This document shows, in pieces, positions 8,671 through 14,827 of a DNA stretch of 64,000 nucleotides. The position numbers were made by a program, and so were the translations under genes. This stretch comes from an uncultured Clostridia bacterium. Its GTDB lineage: Bacteria; Bacillota; Clostridia; UBA1381; UMGS1253. Positions within the stretch are counted from its first letter, which is position 1, and every line of letters begins with the position of its first letter. The notes under the pieces were generated by a model. That model did no database searches. It saw only the letters and a list, made by a program, of their open reading frames with translations, and was not told where the DNA came from. The stretch covers positions 35,563 to 99,562 of the forward strand of contig CAKSHB010000002.1 in assembly GCA_934456295.1 (NCBI GenBank), given 5' to 3'.

Positions 8671-9396
8671 ATGAGATATTATTATGACTTCCACATACAT
8701 TCATGTCTTTCGCCGTGCGGCGATGATGATATGACACCGAATAACATAGTAAACATGTCAATCTTGAAAGGGCTTGATATAATTGCCCTGACAGATCATA
8801 ACTGCGCTGCAAATATTCCGGCTGTTTTAAAATGTGCCAAAGGCAGAATTACTGTTTTATGCGGCATGGAAATTGAGAGCTGCGAAGAAGTTCATATGAT
8901 ATGTCTTTTTGACGAATGGAATAAATGCAGAAAGATGTGGGAGATTGTTCATGCCGAGATGAATCCAATAAAAAATGATGCTGAAATTTTCGGCGAGCAG
9001 CTGATAATGAATGAAAATGATGAGATATCGGGAAAGATAGATAATTTGCTGGTTACCGCAACGCGCATGTCGGTATATGATATATGCAGAAGAGTACATG
9101 AAATGGGCGGAGTGTGCATAGCGGCACATGTGGATAAAAGCTCGTACAGTATTTTATCGAACTTAGGTTTTATTCCCGATGACCTGAACATAGACTGTAT
9201 TGAGATATCGCGCAGAGGAGATTGCGATAGCTTGTTTTCATCGAACGAATATCTGAAAAAATACATGGCTTTGTTCTCATCGGATGCACATTATTTGGAG
9301 GATATTTCAGAGAGAGAAAATTTTATGGAGATCGACGAAAATGTACATTTGAGCGCAAAATCGGTAGTTGAATTTCTCAAAAGAGAAAAACAATGA
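8671..9396 (+). CDS. PHP-domain phosphoesterase
   Basis: A 241-residue PHP-superfamily metal-dependent phosphoesterase. The metal-binding motifs are in order: HIH (residues 8-10, followed by SCLSPCG), TDHN (41-44), the Glu and His of GMEIESCEEVH, IAAHVDKSS, and the C-terminal SSDAHYLEDI. All are intact, so it is probably active. The sequence SCLSPCGDDDMTP is typical of the PHP proteins adjacent to clostridial hydrogenase genes. Substrates of this subgroup are not known; trinucleotide, phosphosugar or phosphoprotein substrates are all possible. A partnership in which the nearby RsbW-like ATPase phosphorylates and this enzyme dephosphorylates is an attractive but untested reading. It is the last gene before the 205-base regulatory gap. 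Confidence 0.88.
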   Translation: MRYYYDFHIHSCLSPCGDDDMTPNNIVNMSILKGLDIIALTDHNCAANIPAVLKCAKGRITVLCGMEIESCEEVHMICLFDEWNKCRKMWEIVHAEMNPIKNDAEIFGEQLIMNENDEISGKIDNLLVTATRMSVYDICRRVHEMGGVCIAAHVDKSSYSILSNLGFIPDDLNIDCIEISRRGDCDSLFSSNEYLKKYMALFSSDAHYLEDISERENFMEIDENVHLSAKSVVEFLKREKQ

Positions 9397-9464
9397 AAAA
9401 ATATAAAAAACGAAAAAATTTTTTGAAAAAATTTGAGAAAATTGTAGATTTTTATAAATTAAAG

Positions 9465-9473
9465 TGATACAAT
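9465..9473 (+). promoter_or_regulatory. Possible extended -10 promoter of the hydrogenase operon
   Basis: TGA directly precedes TACAAT (9468-9473). No convincing -35 box sits at 16-18 bases; TTGTAG lies 20 bases upstream. Transcription would begin near 9480, placing the Rex-like site just inside the transcript. A second possible -10, TATGAT at 9527-9532, would put that site over the promoter core. Confidence 0.35.
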
Positions 9474-9498
9474 ATTACCCGATGTGTTATTAAAATGA

Positions 9499-9516
9499 TT
9501 GTTAAATTTGTAACAA
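9499..9516 (+). promoter_or_regulatory. Rex-like redox operator upstream of the NAD-linked hydrogenase
   Basis: The 18-base sequence TTGTTAAATTTGTAACAA is an inverted repeat with arms TTGTTA and TAACAA. It differs at one position from the clostridial Rex consensus TTGTTAA-N4-TTAACAA. Rex is the NADH/NAD+-sensing repressor that commonly controls fermentation and hydrogenase genes in Clostridia. The site is 86 bases before the hydC-like start codon. No rex gene is in the window. Confidence 0.68.
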
Positions 9517-9526
9517 TGTGACAGCG

Positions 9527-9548
9527 TATGATATTAATATGATATTAA
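9527..9548 (+). repeat. Tandem 11-base direct repeat in the hydrogenase leader
   Basis: TATGATATTAA occurs twice head to tail (9527-9537 and 9538-9548), ten bases after the Rex-like site and about 50 bases before the first hydrogenase gene. It may be a second regulator site, a pair of -10-like elements or simply AT-rich coincidence. Confidence 0.6.
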
Positions 9549-9601
9549 ACCGTATGTACTACTTTTGCGGTTAAAATATAAATAACGTAGGAGGACCTAA
9601 A

Positions 9602-10090
9602 ATGAGTGAGAAAAAAGCAAGTACCTTTAAGGGTACAAAGCAGCAGGAGGAGCAGCTTTTGCAGGTTATTGAAAACCACAAAGGTCAGCCGGGAGCACTG
9701 ATGCCGATACTTCAGGAGGCTCAGGAAATTTACGGTTATCTTCCGCTTGAAGTGCAGCAGATTATTGCTGAGAAAACAGGCATTACAATGGCTGAAATTT
9801 ACGGTGTTGTAACATTTTACGCACAGTTTTCGCTTTATCCGAAGGGCGAGTACAAAATTGCAGTCTGTCTTGGTACGGCATGCTATGTAAAGGGTTCGGG
9901 AGATATTCTCGAGCGCATTAAGCAGCGCCTTGGGGTTGAAGTCGGACAGTGCAGTGCCGACGGAAAGTATTCACTTGACGCAACAAGATGTATCGGCGCA
10001 TGCGGACTTGCTCCGGTATTGACTGTAAACGATGAGGTTTACGGCAGACTTACCGTAGATGATGTAGACGGTATTCTGGCGAAATATTGA
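9602..10090 (+). CDS. hydC: NuoE-like [2Fe-2S] subunit of bifurcating [FeFe] hydrogenase (HydC-type)
   Basis: A 162-residue thioredoxin-like ferredoxin of the complex-I 24-kDa (NuoE) family. An N-terminal helical part (IAEKTGITMAEIYGVVTFYAQF) is followed by the cluster-binding domain with Cys92 and Cys97 (CLGTAC) and Cys130 and Cys134 (CIGAC), which hold one [2Fe-2S] cluster. In trimeric HydABC enzymes this subunit contacts the flavin subunit and takes part in coupling NADH and ferredoxin oxidation to proton reduction. It is the first gene of the hydrogenase operon, behind a Rex-like operator, and has a strong AGGAGG ribosome site. The next gene starts five bases after its stop. The HydC label follows the Thermotoga naming and rests on context with HydB and HydA. 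Confidence 0.9.
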   Translation: MSEKKASTFKGTKQQEEQLLQVIENHKGQPGALMPILQEAQEIYGYLPLEVQQIIAEKTGITMAEIYGVVTFYAQFSLYPKGEYKIAVCLGTACYVKGSGDILERIKQRLGVEVGQCSADGKYSLDATRCIGACGLAPVLTVNDEVYGRLTVDDVDGILAKY

Positions 10091-10094
10091 TACC

Positions 10095-10643
10095 ATGCAG
10101 GAATTATCGCTGCATATACTTGACATAGCTCAGAATTCGGTCGCGGCAAAAGCATCGCTGATAGAAATTGTTATTGATGAAAATGAGGCAAATGATACTC
10201 TCGATATAACAATCAGGGATAACGGCTGCGGAATGGACGAGGAAAAAGTAAAGAAAGTGCTTGACCCGTTTTATACAACAAGAACGACAAGAAAAGTCGG
10301 GCTTGGAGTACCGATGTATCGCGAGGCGGCGGTTTCGACAGGCGGAGATTTCAGGATTGAGAGCGTTGTCGGGGAAGGCACGGCGGTGTTTGCGCGTTTT
10401 GGTTATTCGCATATAGACAGACAGCCTATGGGCGATATCGGCAGTGTTATACATATTTTGATAACGGGAAATCCCGATATCGATTTTGTGTACAGGCATA
10501 CGGTAAACGGCAGACAATTTGAGCTTGATACCCGCGAAATAAAAAAAATTCTCGGCGGTGTTCAGGTTTCCGATATGAGCGTCGGTATATGGCTTAAAGA
10601 ATATATCAGTGAAGGAATTTCAAATTTATACGGAGGTGTTTAG
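10095..10643 (+). CDS. Stand-alone GHKL ATPase inside the hydrogenase operon
   Basis: A 182-residue protein with a histidine-kinase-like ATP-binding domain. The N box is in HILDIAQNSV (Asp10, Asn14), the G1 box is DNGCG (42-46), and a shortened G2 region reads TRKVGLGVP (about 65-73). There is no dimerisation/phosphoacceptor domain, no sensor domain and no transmembrane segment. The last 80 residues, after about residue 100, form a separate region (IDRQPMGDIGSVIHILITGNPDIDF) that I do not recognise. It lies four bases after hydC and three bases before the next gene, so it must be co-expressed with the structural subunits. Homologues occur at the same place in other clostridial hydrogenase operons from my memory of the family. 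Its partner and function are unknown; it may phosphorylate or regulate the hydrogenase. Confidence 0.78.
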   Translation: MQELSLHILDIAQNSVAAKASLIEIVIDENEANDTLDITIRDNGCGMDEEKVKKVLDPFYTTRTTRKVGLGVPMYREAAVSTGGDFRIESVVGEGTAVFARFGYSHIDRQPMGDIGSVIHILITGNPDIDFVYRHTVNGRQFELDTREIKKILGGVQVSDMSVGIWLKEYISEGISNLYGGV

Positions 10644-10646
10644 ATA

Positions 10647-11018
10647 ATGAAATCATTGGAGGAATTGGCGGCTATAAGAGAAAAGGCTTTGAGCAGTATC
10701 CATATGCGCCATGACAGAATGGACGGCATAAGAATTGTTGTCGGCATGGCAACATGCGGTATAGCAGCAGGTGCACGTCCCGTACTCAATGCATTTGTTG
10801 AGGAGGTTGGCAAAAGAAAGCTTACAGATGTTGTGGTTACACAAACAGGCTGCATAGGTATGTGCCGTCTTGAGCCTATCGTTGAGGTTTACATGCCCGG
10901 CAAAGAAAAGGTTACATATGTAAAGCTTGATGCTGATAAAGCACGTAAGATTGTTTCTGACCATATTGTGAACGGCAAGATTTGTACAGAGTATACAATC
11001 GGTGAGGCTGACAAGTAA
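10647..11018 (+). CDS. Small [2Fe-2S] thioredoxin-like ferredoxin of the hydrogenase operon
   Basis: A 123-residue protein of the thioredoxin-like ferredoxin family. Cysteines are seen at 37 (MATCGIAAGA) and at 69 and 73 (TQTGCIGMCRLEP). Only one cysteine occupies the first pair, where canonical [2Fe-2S] members have two; I believe this spacing is common in the operon-linked relatives, so cluster binding is likely but not certain. The same fold and the GCIGMC-type motif recur at the N-terminus of the HydB protein immediately downstream. It probably acts as an accessory electron carrier or docking subunit of the complex (inference). It starts three bases after the ATPase gene and precedes hydB by 58 bases. 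Confidence 0.82.
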   Translation: MKSLEELAAIREKALSSIHMRHDRMDGIRIVVGMATCGIAAGARPVLNAFVEEVGKRKLTDVVVTQTGCIGMCRLEPIVEVYMPGKEKVTYVKLDADKARKIVSDHIVNGKICTEYTIGEADK

Positions 11019-11076
11019 TATAAAAACAAGATATTATTCAAAAGCGTTTAAATAAAACAGAGGAGGACACAGAAAT

Positions 11077-12870
11077 ATGGATTTGTATAGAAGCCATGTG
11101 TTGGTCTGCGGCGGTACCGGTTGTACTTCGTCGGGTTCTGCAAAAATTATAGAAGAACTTAAGACACAGCTTAAGGCACAGGGAATTGATAAAGAGGTTA
11201 TGGTTGTAAAGACCGGCTGTTTCGGTCTTTGCGCATTGGGTCCGATTATGGTCGTATATCCCGAAGGCGCATTTTACAGCATGGTGCAGCCCGAAGATGT
11301 AAAGGAAATCGTTGAAGAGCACCTTGTAAAGGGCAGAATTGTAAAAAGACTGCTTTATTCGGAAACAGTGCATGAAGATGACAACATAAAGTCTTTAAAT
11401 GAGGTTGATTTTTACAAAAAGCAGATGCGTATAGCGCTGCGTAACTGCGGTGTAATCAATCCCGAGAAGATTGAAGAGTACATAGCATTTGACGGATATA
11501 AAGCACTCGGCAAGGTGCTTACGGAAATGACACCCGAGCAGCTTATTGCAGAGATGAAGGCTTCGGGACTTCGCGGCCGCGGCGGCGCAGGTTTCCCGAC
11601 AGGCGTAAAGTGGGAGTTTGCATCAAAATCGGTTTCGGATCAGAAATATGTCTGTTGTAACGCCGACGAAGGCGACCCCGGCGCATTCATGGACAGAAGC
11701 GTACTTGAGGGCGACCCGCACTCGGTAATTGAGGCTATGGCAATCGCAGGTTATGCAATCGGCGCAAACCAAGGCTATATTTATATCAGAGCTGAGTACC
11801 CGATTGCTGTTGAAAGACTCAGAATTGCAATCGGACAGGCTCGCGAATACGGCTTGCTCGGTAAAAATATTTTCGGAACAGACTTTGACTTTGACCTTGA
11901 CATAAGACTTGGCGCCGGCGCATTTGTGTGCGGCGAGGAAACGGCTCTTATGACATCTATCGAAGGCAAGCGCGGTGAGCCGAGATGCCGTCCGCCTTTC
12001 CCGGCAGTAAAAGGACTTTTCGGTCAGCCTACTGTTCTTAACAATGTTGAAACATATGCAAACATTCCGGTTATTATCAATAAGGGTGCTGAATGGTTTG
12101 CATCAATCGGCACAGAAAAGAGCCATGGTACAAAGGTATTTGCACTTGGCGGAAAAATTAACAATACAGGCCTTGTTGAGGTTCCCATGGGAACAACGCT
12201 GCGTGAAATCGTTGAGGAAATCGGCGGCGGTATTCCGAACGGCAAGAAGTTCAAGGCTGCACAGACAGGTGGACCTTCGGGCGGATGTATTCCGGCATCA
12301 CTTATTGATACACCGATTGATTATGACTCACTCATAAGCATCGGTTCAATGATGGGCTCGGGCGGACTTATTGTTATGGACGAAAATACATGTATGGTTG
12401 ATATTGCAAAGTTCTTCCTTGAGTTTACGGTTGATGAGTCGTGCGGAAAATGCGCACCGTGCAGAATTGGAACAAAGAGAATGCTTGAAATTCTCGAAAA
12501 AATAACAAGAGGCACAGGAACGCTTGAAGATATAGACAGACTTGAAACTTTGTGCAACAATGTTAAGCAGTCGGCTCTGTGCGGTCTCGGACAGACGGCG
12601 CCCAATCCTATTTTAAGCACACTGCGTTACTTCAGAGATGAATATATTGCTCACGTTGTTGACAAAAAATGTCCTGCCGGCGTATGCAAACACCTTCTCA
12701 GCTACAGCATAGACCCCGAGAAGTGCAGAGGCTGCGGACTTTGCGCAAAACAGTGCCCTGTTGAAGCAATCAGCGGCGAAATTAAGTCGCCGTTCAGCAT
12801 TAATACAACAAAATGTATTAAGTGCGGCGCTTGTGAGAGCAAATGTCCGTTTAAGGCAATTTCTAAATAA
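11077..12870 (+). CDS. hydB: NuoF-like NADH/FMN subunit of bifurcating [FeFe] hydrogenase (HydB)
   Basis: A 597-residue flavin and iron-sulfur subunit that binds NADH. It begins with a thioredoxin-like [2Fe-2S] domain (CGGTGCTSSGS, then CFGLCALGP). The NuoF core has RGRGGAGFPTG (about 165-175) for FMN and NADH, and NADEGDPGAF (about 195). An SLBB-type segment follows, then the [4Fe-4S] motif ESCGKCAPCRIGTK (about 454). The C-terminus carries a two-cluster ferredoxin, CRGCGLCAKQCP and CIKCGACESKCP. This order is the one of HydB in electron-bifurcating hydrogenases, where a single FMN couples NADH and reduced ferredoxin. The AGGAGG ribosome site is well placed and hydA starts 24 bases after the stop. 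Confidence 0.95.
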   Translation: MDLYRSHVLVCGGTGCTSSGSAKIIEELKTQLKAQGIDKEVMVVKTGCFGLCALGPIMVVYPEGAFYSMVQPEDVKEIVEEHLVKGRIVKRLLYSETVHEDDNIKSLNEVDFYKKQMRIALRNCGVINPEKIEEYIAFDGYKALGKVLTEMTPEQLIAEMKASGLRGRGGAGFPTGVKWEFASKSVSDQKYVCCNADEGDPGAFMDRSVLEGDPHSVIEAMAIAGYAIGANQGYIYIRAEYPIAVERLRIAIGQAREYGLLGKNIFGTDFDFDLDIRLGAGAFVCGEETALMTSIEGKRGEPRCRPPFPAVKGLFGQPTVLNNVETYANIPVIINKGAEWFASIGTEKSHGTKVFALGGKINNTGLVEVPMGTTLREIVEEIGGGIPNGKKFKAAQTGGPSGGCIPASLIDTPIDYDSLISIGSMMGSGGLIVMDENTCMVDIAKFFLEFTVDESCGKCAPCRIGTKRMLEILEKITRGTGTLEDIDRLETLCNNVKQSALCGLGQTAPNPILSTLRYFRDEYIAHVVDKKCPAGVCKHLLSYSIDPEKCRGCGLCAKQCPVEAISGEIKSPFSINTTKCIKCGACESKCPFKAISK

Positions 12871-12894
12871 AACGTCGGAAGGGAGAAAAGATAA

Positions 12895-14640
12895 ATGGAA
12901 ATGGTTAATATTAAAATTAACGGCTTAGATGTAAGCGCGCCCAAAGGTTCTACAATACTTGAAGCCGCACGTCTTGCCAATATAGATATACCCACGCTCT
13001 GCTATCTGAAAGATGTAAACCAAATCGGTTCGTGCAGAATGTGCGTAGTTGAAATAAAAGGCGCAAGAAGCCTTCAGGCTGCTTGTGTTTACCCCATAAA
13101 CGAGGGTATGGAAATATTTACAAATTCACCGGTTGTTCGTTCGGCAAGAAAGACAACACTGGAGCTTATACTTTCAAATCACGATAAAAAGTGTCTGACA
13201 TGCGTACGAAACAGAAATTGTGAACTTCAGAAGCTTTCGGACGAACTTGGTATCACGGAACTGCCGTATGAACCTGTTCATGAGGAGGAAAAGGCTGCAA
13301 TTGACGATTTGTCACCGTCAATCGTTCGCGATAACAATAAATGTATTCTTTGCCGCCGCTGCGTAAGCGTATGTAAGAACATACAGACAGTCGGCGTTAT
13401 CGATGCAAAGGAAAGAGGTATTGCGACAAATATCGGATGTGCATTTGATAAATCACTCAGCGAGGTTGCATGTGTAAACTGCGGTCAGTGTATAACGGCA
13501 TGTCCTGTCGGTGCTCTGACAGAAAAGGACGATACGAAAAAAGTTTGGGAAGCAATCCATGATGACGACAAGTATGTTGTTGTTCAGACTGCGCCTGCTG
13601 TAAGAGCGGCTCTCGGCGAAGAATTCGGCATTGAGATGGGCAAGGCTGTAACGGGCAAAATGGTTGCGGCGCTTCGCAGACTTGGTTTCAACAAAGTATT
13701 TGATACAGATACAGGTGCCGACCTTACAATCATGGAAGAAGGCACAGAGGTAATTGACAGAATTACAAACGGCGGAAAGCTGCCTGTAATTACATCATGC
13801 AGCCCTGGCTGGGTAAAATTCTGTGAGCATAATTATCCCGAGTTTTTGGACAATCTTTCAACGGCAAAATCGCCTCATGAGATGTTTGGCGCTGTTATAA
13901 AGACATATTACGCAGAAAAACAGGGTATTGACCCCAAGAGCATTGTAAATGTATCGGTTATGCCGTGTACGGCAAAGAAGTTTGAGGCTGCAAGAGAGGA
14001 GCTTGCCAACGGTGAACTGCGCGATGTAGATGTTGTAATCACAACGCGCGAACTTGCAAGAATGATTAAAGAAGCAGGTATTGATTTTGCGGCTTTGCCT
14101 GATGAGGAGTTTGAAAATCCGTTCGGTGCAGCTACGGGCGCAGGCGTAATTTTTGGCGCTACAGGCGGCGTTATGGAGGCTGCTCTGCGTACAGTTGCGG
14201 AGATTTTGTCCGGAGAAACTGTTCCCGAGGACAGCTACAGTGTTGTTCGCGGAACCGATGGCATAAAGCGTGCTGAGGTTGAAATTGCAGGCAAAAAGAT
14301 AAAGGCTGCCGTTGCACATGGTCTCGGCAATGCAAGAAAGCTTCTTGACGCCATAAAAGCAGGCGAGGAGAGCTATGATTTTGTTGAGATAATGGCTTGT
14401 CCCGGTGGCTGTGTAACCGGCGGCGGTCAGCCTATCGTTTCGGCAAAAACGCAGATGGATATTGATGTAAAGGCTACACGTGCAAAGGCGCTTTATGACG
14501 AGGATAAGTCGCTTCCGCTCAGAAAGTCGCATGAAAACCCCGTTATCAAAACTCTGTATGATGAGTATTTTGAAAAGCCCGGTTCGCATAAGGCACATGA
14601 GCTTTTGCACACACATTACCATAAGAGAAATTTGTATTAA
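12895..14640 (+). CDS. hydA: Catalytic [FeFe] hydrogenase subunit, NAD-linked/bifurcating type (HydA)
   Basis: A 581-residue H2-evolving/uptake subunit. The N-terminus is a [2Fe-2S] domain (IGSCRMCVVEI), followed by a His-ligated [4Fe-4S] site in HDKKCLTCVRNRNC and two classic [4Fe-4S] sites (CILCRRCVSVC and CVNCGQCITACP). The H-cluster domain shows L1 TSCSPGW (Cys302, Ser303), L2 MPCTAKK (Cys358) and L3 EIMACPGGCVTGGGQP (Cys502, Cys506). The C-terminal small-subunit-like tail ends with HTHYHKRNLY. L1 differs from the textbook TSCCPxW by Cys to Ser; I recall the same variant in many clostridial NAD-coupled enzymes, so activity is still expected. It forms the trimer with the hydB and hydC products. 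The maturation genes hydE, hydF and hydG are not in the window. Confidence 0.95.
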   Translation: MEMVNIKINGLDVSAPKGSTILEAARLANIDIPTLCYLKDVNQIGSCRMCVVEIKGARSLQAACVYPINEGMEIFTNSPVVRSARKTTLELILSNHDKKCLTCVRNRNCELQKLSDELGITELPYEPVHEEEKAAIDDLSPSIVRDNNKCILCRRCVSVCKNIQTVGVIDAKERGIATNIGCAFDKSLSEVACVNCGQCITACPVGALTEKDDTKKVWEAIHDDDKYVVVQTAPAVRAALGEEFGIEMGKAVTGKMVAALRRLGFNKVFDTDTGADLTIMEEGTEVIDRITNGGKLPVITSCSPGWVKFCEHNYPEFLDNLSTAKSPHEMFGAVIKTYYAEKQGIDPKSIVNVSVMPCTAKKFEAAREELANGELRDVDVVITTRELARMIKEAGIDFAALPDEEFENPFGAATGAGVIFGATGGVMEAALRTVAEILSGETVPEDSYSVVRGTDGIKRAEVEIAGKKIKAAVAHGLGNARKLLDAIKAGEESYDFVEIMACPGGCVTGGGQPIVSAKTQMDIDVKATRAKALYDEDKSLPLRKSHENPVIKTLYDEYFEKPGSHKAHELLHTHYHKRNLY

Positions 14641-14661
14641 TTTTTGTATAAAAAGATGTAT

Positions 14662-14692
14662 GAGAGGCGGAATAAAAACCGTCTCTCTTTTT
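14662..14692 (+). terminator. Rho-independent terminator of the hydrogenase operon
   Basis: GAGAGGCGG (14662-14670) pairs with CCGTCTCTC (14679-14687) around an 8-base loop, and a T-run follows. It ends the hydC-hydA transcript 22 bases after the hydA stop. Confidence 0.8.
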
Positions 14693-14827
14693 ATATTAGA
14701 ATGATAAATAAATTCGGCAATTATAAAAAATATTGGGCACACCCCTTTTATTTTTTGCTGAAATGATGTATTATATATATAGTCTGCATTGATGCGGATG
14801 ATTGAACCGAGGGAGGAAAAGACGAAA

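Noticed and set aside
6137..9396. The HydS cluster considered as horizontally acquired.
   Set aside because: Base composition and codon style look like the neighbours, and no mobile element, tRNA or flanking repeat is present.
9397..9445. A/T-rich tract after the PHP gene (runs of A and T with partial inverted repeats) considered as a terminator.
   Set aside because: There is no GC-containing stem; the pairing is only A with T runs and would be unstable.
10647..11018. Missing fourth cysteine in the small ferredoxin considered as a degenerate gene.
   Set aside because: The frame is intact, the ribosome site and spacing are normal, and the TCGIAAGA form of the first motif is, to my recollection, the normal one in operon-linked relatives.
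14740..14790. Possible promoter before pcrA (TTGCTG and several TATATA-like boxes).
   Set aside because: No pair of boxes has acceptable spacing; the AT alternation makes the -10 matches uninformative.
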